A stretch of 64,000 bases of DNA from Roseinatronobacter thiooxidans (GTDB taxonomy: Bacteria; Pseudomonadota; Alphaproteobacteria; Rhodobacterales; Rhodobacteraceae), in NCBI RefSeq assembly GCF_001870675.1, contig NZ_MEHT01000005.1:62001-126000 (forward strand), given 5' to 3'. Each line of letters opens with the position of its first letter. The stretch's first letter is position 1. Shown here piece after piece: positions 18,920 through 31,041 of the stretch. The notes under the pieces are model-generated. The model was not told where the DNA came from, ran no database searches, and saw only the letters and a list, made by a program, of their open reading frames with translations. Made by a program: the position numbers and the translations under genes.

Positions 18920-20358
18920 TGTATCTTGGGCTTGATCTGGGCACCTCTGGCCTGAAAGGGCTGGTGATTGATGCGGCGGGCCGCGTGGTGGCGCAGGCCA
19001 GCGCGCCGCTATCTGTGGCGCGCCCCCATCCCGGCTGGTCAGAACAAGACCCGGCCGAATGGATACGCGCCGCCATGTCGGTGTTGCGCGATCTGGCAGG
19101 CCAGATCGACATGGCCGCGATTGCGGGGATCGGGCTGTCGGGCCAGATGCATGGGGCAACCGTGCTGGATGCCGCCGATCAGGTCTTGCGCCCCTGCATT
19201 CTGTGGAATGACACCCGCGCCAGCGCGCAGGCCGCACAGCTGGATGCCGACCCGCGCTTTCGCGCGATCAGCGGCAATATCGTCTTTCCGGGCTTCACCG
19301 CGCCCAAACTGGTCTGGATGGCGCAAGAAGAACCCGCCCTGTTTGCCCGTGTGGCCAAGGTGCTTTTGCCCAAGGACTATTTGCGCCTGTGGCTGACCGG
19401 CGCGCATGTGGCCGAAATGTCGGATGCGGCAGGCACAAGCTGGCTGGATGTGGGCGCGCGCGACTGGTCGGATGACCTGCTGGCCGCAACTGGTTTGACA
19501 CGCGACCAAATGCCCGCACTGGTCGAAGGCTCTTCGCCTTCCGGCGGGTTGCGCGCTGCCTTAGCTTCCGAGTTCGGTCTGACCAGCGGCATTCCCGTTG
19601 CAGGCGGCGCGGGTGATAACGCGGCTACGGCCATCGGGCTTGGTGTGGCGCGCGGCGGGCAGGGCTTTGTCAGCCTTGGCACCTCTGGTGTGTTGTTCGC
19701 GGCCACTGACCGCTATGCGCCCGCACCCGAAACGGCAGTGCATAGCTTTTGCCACGCGCTGCCGCAGACATGGCACCAGATGGGGGTCATTCTGGCCGCG
19801 ACCGATGCGCTGAACTGGTTTTCCGGCATTGCAGGGGCAAGTGCGGCAGAGTTGACCGCCAATTTAGGCGCATTGCAAGCCCCCGGCCGCGCCCTGTTCC
19901 TGCCCTATCTGGGTGGCGAGCGTACGCCACTGAACGACGCCGCCATTCGCGGCGCTTTCATCGGGCTGGACCATGCCACCGACCGCGACGCCGCAACCCG
20001 CGCCGTGCTGGAAGGCGTGGTCTTTGCCCTGAAGGATTGCCAGCAGGCACTTGCCGCAACAGGCACACGGCTGGACACATTGATCGCCGCAGGCGGCGGC
20101 GCGCGCTCGGACTATTGGCTTGGGGCGCTGGCCACAGCGCTGGACCTGCCGGTTTCTGTGCCACAGGCCAGCGATAACAGCGCAGCCCTAGGGGCGGCAC
20201 GCTTGGGCCTGATGGCCGCAACCGGGGCGGGCGCACAGGCCATGCCCCTGCCCCCCATCGCGCGCGAATTCACCCCCGACCCCCGCCTTGGCGCGGCATT
20301 CGCAGACAGCTACGCCCGCTTTCGCGCGGCACAACAGGCAATCAAGGAACTGACATGA
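18919..20358 (+). CDS. xylB: Xylulokinase
   Basis: 479 residues, FGGY carbohydrate kinase. It phosphorylates D-xylulose to D-xylulose-5-phosphate for the pentose phosphate pathway. The N-terminal phosphate-binding motif is [28 protein letters not shown] and [10 protein letters not shown] are typical of xylulokinases, and the second-domain motif is [11 protein letters not shown]. The start overlaps xylG by 1 nt and the end overlaps xylA by 4 nt (ATGA). Confidence 0.95.
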   Translation: MYLGLDLGTSGLKGLVIDAAGRVVAQASAPLSVARPHPGWSEQDPAEWIRAAMSVLRDLAGQIDMAAIAGIGLSGQMHGATVLDAADQVLRPCILWNDTRASAQAAQLDADPRFRAISGNIVFPGFTAPKLVWMAQEEPALFARVAKVLLPKDYLRLWLTGAHVAEMSDAAGTSWLDVGARDWSDDLLAATGLTRDQMPALVEGSSPSGGLRAALASEFGLTSGIPVAGGAGDNAATAIGLGVARGGQGFVSLGTSGVLFAATDRYAPAPETAVHSFCHALPQTWHQMGVILAATDALNWFSGIAGASAAELTANLGALQAPGRALFLPYLGGERTPLNDAAIRGAFIGLDHATDRDAATRAVLEGVVFALKDCQQALAATGTRLDTLIAAGGGARSDYWLGALATALDLPVSVPQASDNSAALGAARLGLMAATGAGAQAMPLPPIAREFTPDPRLGAAFADSYARFRAAQQAIKELT

Positions 20359-21656
20359 CCGAATTTTTCGCAGGCATCCCGCAACTGACCTATCAGGGCG
20401 CTGACAGCGACACTGATTTTGCCTTTCGCCATTATAACCCCGATGAAATCGTGCTGGGCCGCCGGATGGAAGACCATCTGCGCTTTGCCGTATGCTACTG
20501 GCATAATTTCGCATGGCCCGGCGGTGACCCGTTCGGCGGGCAGACATTCCAGCGCCCTTGGTTTGGCGACACGATGGCGCATGCCAAACTGAAAGCAGAT
20601 GTGGCGTTTGACATGTTCCGCATCCTGAATGCGCCCTATTTCTGCTTTCACGATGCCGATATGCGCCCCGAGGGCGAGAGTTTCGCCGAGAATACCCGCA
20701 ATCTGGAAGAAATGACCGAGTATTTCGCCGCCAAGATGGAAGCAGGCGGGCCAAAGCTGCTTTGGGGCACGGCCAATCTGTTCAGCCATCGCCGCTTTAT
20801 GGCGGGTGCGGCCACCAACCCTGACCCCGATGTGTTTGCCTTCTCGGCGGCGACGGTCAAAACCTGCATGGATGCGACCCACCGCCTACAGGGTGAAAAC
20901 TACGTTCTATGGGGCGGGCGCGAAGGGTATGAGACGCTGCTGAACACCGACCTGAGCAAGGAATTGGACCATATGGGCCGCTTCCTGTCGATGGTGGTGG
21001 AATATAAGCACAAGATCGGCTTCAAGGGCGCAATCCTGATCGAACCCAAACCGCAAGAACCCACCAAGCACCAGTATGACTATGATGTGGCGACCGTGTT
21101 CGGGTTCTTGCAGCGCTTCGGGCTGGAGAAGGAAGTAAAGGTCAATATCGAGCAGGGCCATGCCATTCTGGCAGGCCACAGTTTCGAGCATGAAATCGCG
21201 CTGGCCTCCAGCCTTGGGATTTTCGGGTCAATCGACATGAACCGCAATGACTACCAGTCCGGCTGGGACACCGACCAATTCCCCAATAACGTGCCCGAAG
21301 TGGCAATGGCCTATTACGAAATCCTGCGCGCAGGCGGCTTTACCACGGGCGGCACCAATTTCGACGCCAAGCTGCGCCGCCAGTCGCTGGATGCCCAAGA
21401 CCTTATCCTTGCCCATGCAGGCGCAATGGATGTCTGTGCCCGCGGGCTGAAAGCCGCCGCCGCCATGCTGGAAGGTGGCAAGCTGGAAGCCGCGCGCGCC
21501 GCGCGCTATGCAGGCTGGGACACACCACAGGCGCAAACCATGCTGCGCAGCGATCTGGACCAGATCGCAGCCGATGTCGTGAACCGCGCCCTGACCCCGA
21601 TGCCGCGCTCTGGCCAGCAGGAACGGTTGGAAAACCTGGTAAACCGCTACATGTGA
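20355..21656 (+). CDS. xylA: Xylose isomerase
   Basis: 433 residues, class II xylose isomerase that interconverts D-xylose and D-xylulose in the cytoplasm with two divalent metals. Diagnostic parts are [15 protein letters not shown], the catalytic His in [14 protein letters not shown], the [20 protein letters not shown] segment (split here by family alignments), [17 protein letters not shown] and the metal-ligand region [19 protein letters not shown]. Last gene of the xyl operon. Length and motifs agree with the Proteobacterial enzymes. Confidence 0.97.
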   Translation: MTEFFAGIPQLTYQGADSDTDFAFRHYNPDEIVLGRRMEDHLRFAVCYWHNFAWPGGDPFGGQTFQRPWFGDTMAHAKLKADVAFDMFRILNAPYFCFHDADMRPEGESFAENTRNLEEMTEYFAAKMEAGGPKLLWGTANLFSHRRFMAGAATNPDPDVFAFSAATVKTCMDATHRLQGENYVLWGGREGYETLLNTDLSKELDHMGRFLSMVVEYKHKIGFKGAILIEPKPQEPTKHQYDYDVATVFGFLQRFGLEKEVKVNIEQGHAILAGHSFEHEIALASSLGIFGSIDMNRNDYQSGWDTDQFPNNVPEVAMAYYEILRAGGFTTGGTNFDAKLRRQSLDAQDLILAHAGAMDVCARGLKAAAAMLEGGKLEAARAARYAGWDTPQAQTMLRSDLDQIAADVVNRALTPMPRSGQQERLENLVNRYM

Positions 21657-21702
21657 CATTATGCGCATCTTGCACCGGCAGGGGGCGCAGCACCCCGCGA
21701 AA

Positions 21703-21739
21703 CGCGCCCATACCCCGCTATTTGCTGGGTATGGGCGCG
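21703..21739 (+). terminator. Strong hairpin after xylA, probable operon end
   Basis: A perfect 13-bp inverted repeat (arms 21703-21715 and 21727-21739; CGCGCCCATACCC with its complement) encloses an 11-nt loop, 46 nt after the xylA stop. There is no long T-run, so it could be Rho-assisted or a processing hairpin. The rest of 21657-21952 shows no gene and should hold the desaturase promoter. Confidence 0.6.
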
Positions 21740-21952
21740 AAAACTTGCTTGCATTCCCGCGCCAGCACGACCCCTTGGATTGAATTGACACGGAATTGTT
21801 CGATCCTGCCCGAAAGACCTGATCAATGTTATTGAAATGCTGCGGGATACCGCATAATCCTTCGGGGCTGGAATAGGTCGACCGCTTTGTGGCTTCCTGC
21901 CAAGGCAAGGCGAAACCCGCCGGATAATTCCGGCCTCGACTGACAGGCTCTG

Positions 21953-22978
21953 ATGCTCGACAACACATTGCCCCCCCGCACTGCGCGTACCTGGCTTAGT
22001 ACTCTGGCCCGCTACCGCGAGCCAGCGACACATCGCAGCCTGTTTGAACTGGCCGCGACCCTTGTGCCGTTTTTCGCGCTTTGGGCGCTTGCATGGATGG
22101 CGCTGTCCATCAGCCCATGGCTGGCGCTGGCGCTGGCGGTGCTGAACGGCACATTTCTGGTGCGCATCTTCATCATCCAGCATGATTGCGGGCATGGCTC
22201 TTTCCTAAAGAACCGCACCGCACAAGACTGGGTCGGGCGCATTCTTGGGGTGCTGACGTTGACACCCTATGCAGTATGGCGGCGCACCCATGCGATTCAC
22301 CATGCCCATCATGGCGATCTGGACCAACGGGGCATTGGCGATGTCACCACCCTGACGGTCGAGGAGTATCGCGCGCGCACGCCTTTCGGGCGGTTCATGT
22401 ACCGGCTATACCGGCACCCTGTGGTGCTGTTCGTACTGGGGCCAAGCTATCTGTTCATCTTGCAAAACCGTCTGCCCATGGGGCTGATGAATGCAGGCTG
22501 GCGATACTGGACATCTGCCATGGGCACCAATGCCATGATCGGCATCGCGCTGGGGCTAATTATCTGGTTTGGCGGGCTGTTGCCTGTGCTGCTGGTCTTC
22601 CTGCCCACATCCGTGATTGCGGCCACGATTGGTGTGTGGCTGTTCTATGTCCAGCACCAGTTTGAACAAACGCATTGGTCCAAGGGCGACGAGTGGCAGT
22701 TGCATGACGCCGCATTAGAGGGCAGTTCGCATTATGTGCTGCCCCAACCGCTGCGCTGGCTGTCGGGCAATATCGGCATTCACCATGTCCATCACCTGTA
22801 TTCGCGCATTCCCTTCTACCGCCTGCCCGAAGTGATCCGCGACTACCCCGAACTGGCCGAGGCGCAGCGCCTGACCATTGCGGAAAGCCTGTCTACGGTC
22901 AAACTGCACCTGTGGGATGAAGCACGCGGCAAGCTGATCTCCTGCGCGGATGCGCACCGCCATTACGGCATTGCCTGA
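21953..22978 (+). CDS. Membrane fatty acid desaturase
   Basis: 341 residues, integral membrane di-iron desaturase. The three histidine boxes are HDCGHG (about residue 78), HAIHHAHH (about 114) and HHVHH (about 277, in IHHVHHLYSRIP), with long hydrophobic segments between them. It should introduce a double bond into membrane acyl chains; the pattern resembles the acyl-lipid omega-6/omega-3 group, but regioselectivity cannot be told. Only a weak AGG precedes the start at 21953. It stands alone and converges with the LysR gene. Confidence 0.9.
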   Translation: MLDNTLPPRTARTWLSTLARYREPATHRSLFELAATLVPFFALWALAWMALSISPWLALALAVLNGTFLVRIFIIQHDCGHGSFLKNRTAQDWVGRILGVLTLTPYAVWRRTHAIHHAHHGDLDQRGIGDVTTLTVEEYRARTPFGRFMYRLYRHPVVLFVLGPSYLFILQNRLPMGLMNAGWRYWTSAMGTNAMIGIALGLIIWFGGLLPVLLVFLPTSVIAATIGVWLFYVQHQFEQTHWSKGDEWQLHDAALEGSSHYVLPQPLRWLSGNIGIHHVHHLYSRIPFYRLPEVIRDYPELAEAQRLTIAESLSTVKLHLWDEARGKLISCADAHRHYGIA

Positions 22979-22984
22979 CCTGAC

Positions 22985-23004
22985 GGGTGCCGCATGCGGC
23001 ACCC
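22985..23004. terminator. 20-bp perfect palindrome between convergent genes (bidirectional terminator candidate)
   Basis: GGGTGCCGCA and its exact complement are fused without spacer, giving an 8-bp stem with a 4-nt loop. It lies 6 nt after the desaturase stop and 32 nt from the LysR stop on the other strand. No T-run. Confidence 0.55.
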
Positions 23005-23036
23005 TGCGCCCGCATCCTCCAACGCGCCCCTGAAGC

Positions 23037-23975
23037 TTAGCGCGCGGTGGCGACGGCCCCCGGCAAGGCAACTGCCCCTTTCGACAAGGCCCCCTTGCAC
23101 GCCCGCACCATGTAATCTGCAAAAAGCCTGATTTTCGGGTCTTGCTGGCGTCTGTGTGGATAAAGGCAGGCGAATGTCGCAGGCAGCGGGGGCGTATCGG
23201 GCAACAAGGCCACTAGCGCGCCAGAATGCAGATGCGCCGCCAACTCGAACACGGGCCGGTTGACAATGCCCGCACCCGCCACGGCCCAAGCGATCAGGAC
23301 ACTGGCATCATCGCAATCCAGCCGGCCTGCCAGATCCAGCCGCAACGCCCCCTCGCCGGTTCGCACGGTCCAGAAATACTCGGGCGAGCGGGGATAGCGC
23401 AGCAACAGGCATTCATGGGCCTTCAACTCTTCTGGCATATGCGGCGTGCCACAACGTGCCAGATATTCGGGGCTGGCGGCAATGACCCTTGGCGCATCCA
23501 TGATCTTGCGTTGCTTCAGGCTGGATTCGGGCAAATCCCCCAGCATGAAGGCCATATCGATCTGGTCTTCCAGAATATCCACCCGCTTGTCGGACAGCCG
23601 CAGATTGATGCGGATTTCGGGGTAATCCTGCCCGAAGCGATGGGCCAGCGGCGCAATCAGGCTGCGCCCGACACCCAAGGGCGCGGCCACGCGGATGGTG
23701 CCGCGCAAATGCCCCGACAGACCAGAGACTGCCGCCTCTGCATCTTCCAGCGCGGTAATGACGCGGCGCGCATGTTCATAGAAATCGCGGCCGATCTCGG
23801 TTTGGGTCAGTTTGCGGGTGGTGCGGTTGAACAGGCGCACGCCCAGACGCCCCTCCAATTCCTTGATCCGCTTGCTGGCCACTGCGGGCGTCAGGCGCAA
23901 ATCGCGCCCGCCTGCGGTGATCGACCCCAACTCGCTTACACGCACGAACACGCGCAAGGATTCGAGATAGGACAT
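23037..23975 (-). CDS. LysR family transcriptional regulator
   Basis: About 312 residues. The N-terminal winged helix (FVRVSELGSITAGGRDLRLTPAVASKRIKELE, in two pieces about 9-40) is followed by a LysR substrate-binding domain ending in FADYMVRAC. The CrgA/DsdC-like subgroup pattern (LFNRTTRKL, RGTIRVAAPLGVGRS) is present. GGGG precedes the ATG at 23975 by 5 nt. It is divergent from xdhABC-guaD with 150 bp between starts, so it may control purine catabolism; the effector is unknown. Confidence 0.88.
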   Translation of the reverse strand: MSYLESLRVFVRVSELGSITAGGRDLRLTPAVASKRIKELEGRLGVRLFNRTTRKLTQTEIGRDFYEHARRVITALEDAEAAVSGLSGHLRGTIRVAAPLGVGRSLIAPLAHRFGQDYPEIRINLRLSDKRVDILEDQIDMAFMLGDLPESSLKQRKIMDAPRVIAASPEYLARCGTPHMPEELKAHECLLLRYPRSPEYFWTVRTGEGALRLDLAGRLDCDDASVLIAWAVAGAGIVNRPVFELAAHLHSGALVALLPDTPPLPATFACLYPHRRQQDPKIRLFADYMVRACKGALSKGAVALPGAVATAR

Positions 23976-24125
23976 GACGGCCCCTTTCCAGCGGAACTGC
24001 ACAGGAATTTGGCATAATTCCCAACACTGCGTTGAAACAGTCTAACCGTTTTATCGTATCCGTTGAAAGTGACATTACAACAAGATTTCCTATGTTAGGA
24101 TCATATGCAAACAAGGACAGTCCCG

Positions 24126-25573
24126 ATGGCTCTGCGGCGCACACTTCGATTTCTGCTGAATGATCGCACTGTCACCCTGTCTGCGGTGGCGGCAACCGAT
24201 ATGCTGCTGGACCATCTGCGGCTGGACCAATCCTTGCGCGGCACGAAAGAGGGCTGCGCCGAGGGCGATTGCGGGGCCTGCACAGTGCTGGTGGGCCGGA
24301 TTGGCGCGAATGGGCTGGTGTACGAGCCGGTGAATGCCTGCATCCGCCCGCTGGCCACGGTCGATGGCTGCCATGTTGTCACGATCGAGCATTTGCGCGG
24401 CACAGATGGCGGCTTGCACCCTGTGCAACGCGCCATGGTGGACCACCATGGCAGCCAATGCGGCTTTTGCACACCGGGCATTGTGATGGCGCTTTATGCC
24501 CTGTGGATGGAACACCCCCACCCAACCGAGCCGCAGATCGAGTGCGCCTTGCAAGGCAATTTGTGCCGCTGCACCGGCTATGCGCCGATTATCCGCGCGG
24601 CATTGGCGATGGGCGACTATGGCACCACTGACCCGCTGATGGAAGAACGCGCACAGGTCGGCGCAACCCTGCGCGACTGGCAAGACGGCGTGCGGGTGGA
24701 TATCGCCAAGGGCGACAGCCGCGCAATTTTGCCTGCATCGGTCGATGATCTGGCGCGTGTGCTGCAAGACCACCCCGACGCGCGCATTATCGCAGGGGCC
24801 ACGGATGTGGGCCTATGGGTCACAAAATTCCTGCGCGATCTGCCGCTGGCAGTGTTCATCAGCCATCTGGACGATCTGCGCGCGGTGACCGAGACGGATG
24901 ACGCCCTGCATATCGGCGCGATGGTCAGCTATGAGCAAGCCCGCGCCCCCCTGCTGGCGCATTTCCCGCATATGGCCCGCTATTGGGACCGCATCGCAGG
25001 CTGGCAAGTGCGCGCCATGGGCACGCTGGGCGGCAATATCGCCAATGGCTCTCCCATAGGTGACACGCCGCCCCCGTTCATCGCGCTTGGCGCAAGGCTG
25101 GTCTTGCGTCACGGCGACAAACGGCGCGAGATGCCCTTGGAGGATTTCTTTCTGGATTACGGCAAGCAAGACCGCGCGGCGGGTGAATTTGTGGAAACCA
25201 TCATCCTGCCCAAACCCGCGCCCGACACCCTGCATGCCGCCTATAAGCTATCGAAACGCCGCGATGAGGATATCTCTGCCGTTGCCGCCGGTTTCAGCAT
25301 CACCGTTGTGGGTGGCACCATCACCGCCGCCCGCATGGCCTTTGGCGGCATGGCCGCAACCCCCAAACGCGCGCACCATGCCGAAGCCGCCTTGACGGGC
25401 CAGCCCTTTACACTGGGCACACTGCAAGCCGCCGCGAACACCCTGCCGCAGGATTTCACGCCGCTGTCAGACATGCGCGCCAGTGCGGATTACCGCATGC
25501 GTGCCGCGCAAAACCTGTTCACCCGCTTCTGGCACGAAGCCCAAGGCACCCCCGCCACGCTGGAGGATGTGTT

Positions 25574-25577
<4 letters not shown>
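24126..25577 (+). CDS. xdhA: Xanthine dehydrogenase small subunit XdhA (FeS/FAD)
   Basis: About 483 residues. Two [2Fe-2S] clusters are visible: the plant-ferredoxin type KEGCAEGDCGACTVL and the helical type CGFCTPG...LCRCTGY. The FAD domain begins near residue 190 (LDDL..., AGATDVGLWVTK, MGTLGGNIANGSPIGD). It passes electrons from the molybdenum subunit to NAD+. I start at 24126 because AAGGA stands 8 nt upstream; an in-frame ATG at 24105 (7 residues longer) has AGGA only 4 nt away. It overlaps xdhB by 4 nt. Confidence 0.94.
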
Positions 25578-27879
<2,302 letters not shown>

Positions 27880-27883
<4 letters not shown>

Positions 27884-28698
27884 GGGGCGCGCGCGACATC
27901 CTGACAGGCGGCGCATCGGTCATTCATGCCCGCATCAGTCGCGTACAAGGCTCCAGCCCGCGCGAGGTGGGGGCCGAGATGTTCGTCACGGCCAGCGCGG
28001 TTGCCGGCACGATTGGCGGTGGTCAGGCCGAATGGCAGGCGTTGCACCGCGCGCGCGAGATGCTGGCGGCGGGCGAGATGCGCGACACGCTGCACATCGC
28101 GCTGGGGCCGGAAATCGGCCAATGCTGCGGCGGGCGCGTCACTGTGGAACTGGCCCGCCTTGGCGAGGGCCAGCGCAGCACCCATCTCGACCGGCTGGAC
28201 AGCGCCGCCCTGCCCCATCTGCTGATCCTTGGCGCAGGCCATGTGGGCCGCGCGCTGGCCCGCGTCGCCCTGACCCTGCCGTGGCGCGTGATCCTTGTTG
28301 ATACGCGCGCAACCGAACTGGCACTTGCACCAAGGGGCGCAGACACCCGCCTGACGCCGCTGCCAGAGGCCGAAATCGCCAGCGCCCCCCACGCCAGCGC
28401 CTATGTCGTCACAACCCATGACCACGGACTGGATTTCCTGCTGACCTTGGCCGCCCTGCGCCGCGGCGATGCCGCCTATGTCGGGCTGATCGGATCGGCC
28501 ACCAAACGCGCGCGGTTTGAACGCTTTGCGCGCGACACAGGCGGCGTGGCGACAGAGGCCCTGATCTGCCCCATCGGCGCGGCGGGTCTGGGCGACAAGC
28601 GCCCCGAAGTGATCGCCTTGATGACAGTGCAGGAAATCTTTACCACCCTGCGCAACGCAGCCCCGGCGCAGGCCGGGGCCTCTGCCGCGCACCACTGA
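27880..28698 (+). CDS. xdhC: Xanthine dehydrogenase accessory protein XdhC
   Basis: About 272 residues. XdhC binds molybdenum cofactor, supports its sulfuration and inserts it into XdhB. The N-terminal XdhC/CoxI domain has VQGSSPREVGAEM and GTIGGGQAEWQA, and the Rossmann part has LLILGAGHVGRALA. The start at 27880 overlaps the xdhB stop (ATGA); a longer frame from 27814 would lie within xdhB. The last residues are encoded by a GC-rich palindrome (about 28663-28678) resembling the intergenic element at 4127-4149. Confidence 0.93.
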
Positions 28699-28708
28699 AA
28701 GCAGTTTC

Positions 28709-30007
28709 ATGACCAAAGAGATTATCCGCGCGCGACTGCTGAGTTTCGAGCGCGAACCCCAAACCCCCGATGACACCGCCAGCTTTCGCTATATCGAAGA
28801 TGGCGGGCTTTTAATAGAAGGGGGCCTGATCCGCGCCTTTGACGCATTTGACCGGATCGATGCGACAGGCGCGCGCATCATCGACCACCGCCCGCATCTG
28901 GTCATGCCCGGTTTCATCGACACCCATCTGCATTTCCCGCAAACCCAGGTCATCGCGTCATGGGCCGCCGAATTGCTGGACTGGCTGAACGACTACACTT
29001 TCCCCGAAGAAACCCGCTATAGCGACCCAGCCCTCTGCGCGACAATGGCGCGCGCGTTTCTGGACATGCTGAGCGCGCATGGCACGACGACCGCAGTCGC
29101 CTATAGCTCTGTCCATGCCACATCGGCCGAGGCGCTGTTCGCCGAGGCGCATAGGCGCGATATGCGCCTGATCACCGGCAAGGTCATGATGGACCGCAAC
29201 GCGCCAGATGCGCTGTGCGACACCGCGCAATCAAGCTATGATGACAGCAAGGCGCTGATCACCCGCTGGCATGGGCGCGGGCGGCTATCCTATGCGATCA
29301 CCCCGCGCTTTGCCATCACCTCGACCCCTGCGCAGATGGAGGCCGCGCAAGCCTTGGCGGCAGAGCACCCGGACTGCTACATCCAGACCCATCTGAGCGA
29401 GAACCACGCCGAAATCGCGCTATCGTGCCAGCTCTACCCCGATGCGGTGGATTACACCGATATCTACGCCCGCTACGGGATGTTGCGCGAAAACAGCCTG
29501 CTGGGCCATGCGATCCATTTGTCGGACCGCGAAATCGGCGCATTGGCCGAGGCAGGCGCGAAGCCTGTGTTCTGCCCCACCTCTAACCTTTACTTAGGCT
29601 CTGGCCTGTTTGACGACGCGAAATTGCGCGCCGCCGGTCTGACCAACGCCATTGCCAGCGATATTGGTGGCGGCACCAGTTATTCCATGCTCCAAACCCT
29701 GTCCGAAGGCTATAAGGTGCTGCAACTGCAACGCCAGCGCCTGCACCCCTACCGCGCGTTTCACTGGATTACGCGCGGCAATGCTGCTGTCTTGGGGCTG
29801 CAAGACCGGATTGGCACGCTGGAGGTCGGCACCGAGGCGGATCTGGTCGTGCTGGATGCCCGCGCCACCCCCGCAATGGCCCTGCGCATGGAGCGTGCGC
29901 GCAACCTGATGGATGAATTGTTCACCCTTCAGATCATGGGCGATGACCGCGCGGTTGTGCAAACCTATCTCGCGGGTATGCCGCAAAAGGCCGTGGCATT
30001 CCGCTAG
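28709..30007 (+). CDS. guaD: Guanine deaminase
   Basis: 432 residues, amidohydrolase family. It deaminates guanine to xanthine, the substrate of XdhAB just upstream. The zinc-binding motif DTHLHFPQ occurs at about residues 71-78. QTHLSEN, LGHAIHLS and the Asp-containing SDIGGGTSYSML supply the remaining metal/catalytic residues. The start is 10 nt after xdhC, so it belongs to the same operon. Confidence 0.94.
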   Translation: MTKEIIRARLLSFEREPQTPDDTASFRYIEDGGLLIEGGLIRAFDAFDRIDATGARIIDHRPHLVMPGFIDTHLHFPQTQVIASWAAELLDWLNDYTFPEETRYSDPALCATMARAFLDMLSAHGTTTAVAYSSVHATSAEALFAEAHRRDMRLITGKVMMDRNAPDALCDTAQSSYDDSKALITRWHGRGRLSYAITPRFAITSTPAQMEAAQALAAEHPDCYIQTHLSENHAEIALSCQLYPDAVDYTDIYARYGMLRENSLLGHAIHLSDREIGALAEAGAKPVFCPTSNLYLGSGLFDDAKLRAAGLTNAIASDIGGGTSYSMLQTLSEGYKVLQLQRQRLHPYRAFHWITRGNAAVLGLQDRIGTLEVGTEADLVVLDARATPAMALRMERARNLMDELFTLQIMGDDRAVVQTYLAGMPQKAVAFR

Positions 30008-30173
30008 TTCGCGGCATTTCAGACATAGCATCCGAGGCGTAAGGGGGGATGGCTGCTTTGCGGGACAATGGGGACAGTTGAGATTGCTTGCTCTCATGCC
30101 TTGAAGGCCGTTTCACTTGAGCAAAATTAAAGCTATTCATTCAAGGTATTCTGCCTTGGATGGAACCATAGAT

Positions 30174-30201
30174 GATGCTACCTTAAAAATTAAGTAGCAT
30201 C
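30174..30201. promoter_or_regulatory. Inverted repeat directly before the ribosome binding site of the AT-rich gene
   Basis: GATGCTAC-C-TTAA / TTAA-GTAGCATC: 12 paired bases with one bulged C and a 3-nt AAA loop. The right arm ends one base before GGAGG (30202-30206). It could be an operator or a 5'-leader hairpin that controls access to the ribosome binding site. Confidence 0.55.
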
Positions 30202-30212
30202 GGAGGCAATAC

Positions 30213-30995
30213 GTGTTTGCGAATTTCAAAAATGGCGTTTTTGCCTTAGGTATTTTTTTTGGCTGCATGATCACATTATTTGTTTACCTAGGCACTTCTT
30301 TTTTTGATTTTTCTACTCTTGACGTATTCTCAACAACAATTTTCGGTGTTTTTCTTGGTGCATCTATATCGTTGCTTACTACAATATACATTAGGACAAA
30401 GGAAATACATGAAAAATCCGCTGATATTGCAACCGTAGTCCAAATTCGTTTAACCACAAATTGGCATACGCTATTCATCATGTCGAAAACCATATCCGCC
30501 CCTAGAGATAAGATTTATGCAACTGAATCCTTGAAGTTACTTCCAGTTCAGTTCCGCTGGATCATTGAATTCCAGCCTATTTCAGATAATATAAAGTTAG
30601 ACTTTTCGAAACCTGAAGAGCTTGCATTTTTAATGAGGATTTTGCCCCGAGACCTTAAGGAAAGGGCAATCACAATTTGGCGTGAAGCCGCTTTTATAGA
30701 GGGCAGATACAGAGAACTTAGTGCTGCTATACGGGGGTTGCTAAGAAAATTTGGATTACCACAGGAGGATATACTTCGCCGTGGTGTGTTTGAAATTTCA
30801 ATAGAAGAAATCGACCCACTCATTAGAGAGGTTCAGCTACTAGATGCTGAGGCTACTAAACTCTTGCGTCAAATAGAATCGATTAGCATACAGCATTTTG
30901 AGCTACTTGATGCGCTACAAAATAGTTTGCAGGCCGAACTTGGTGTGAAGGCCAACTACATACATATTCAGAAAAATGACGCCGACTCAACGTGA
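30213..30995 (+). CDS. AT-rich orphan membrane protein of unknown function
   Basis: 260 residues starting with GTG; GGAGG stands 6 nt upstream, a strong argument that it is a real gene. Two hydrophobic spans at about 9-30 (GVFALGIFFGCMITLFVYLG) and 39-60 (STTIFGVFLGASISLLTTIYI) are followed by about 200 soluble residues. The C-terminal part (about 165-250) is helical, with heptad-like Leu/Ile spacing suggesting a coiled coil. I do not recognise the family. The DNA is visibly AT-rich and uses TTA, AGA and ATA codons that neighbouring genes avoid, suggesting recent acquisition. It lies alone between guaD and the kinase operon, with no transposase or integrase nearby. Confidence 0.85.
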   Translation: MFANFKNGVFALGIFFGCMITLFVYLGTSFFDFSTLDVFSTTIFGVFLGASISLLTTIYIRTKEIHEKSADIATVVQIRLTTNWHTLFIMSKTISAPRDKIYATESLKLLPVQFRWIIEFQPISDNIKLDFSKPEELAFLMRILPRDLKERAITIWREAAFIEGRYRELSAAIRGLLRKFGLPQEDILRRGVFEISIEEIDPLIREVQLLDAEATKLLRQIESISIQHFELLDALQNSLQAELGVKANYIHIQKNDADST

Positions 30996-31041
30996 AGTCC
31001 GCTATGGGCTCAACGCGCCATCTCGTGCCCTGTTGCACGCC

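Noticed and set aside
28663-28678. Terminator inside the end of xdhC
   Set aside because: The CCCCGGC/GCCGGGG palindrome lies within coding sequence, has no T-run and guaD follows 10 nt after xdhC; more likely a repeat-like element captured in the gene end.
30008-31041. Prophage or integrative element around the AT-rich gene
   Set aside because: No integrase, transposase, tRNA target or direct repeats were seen; only a single gene is atypical.
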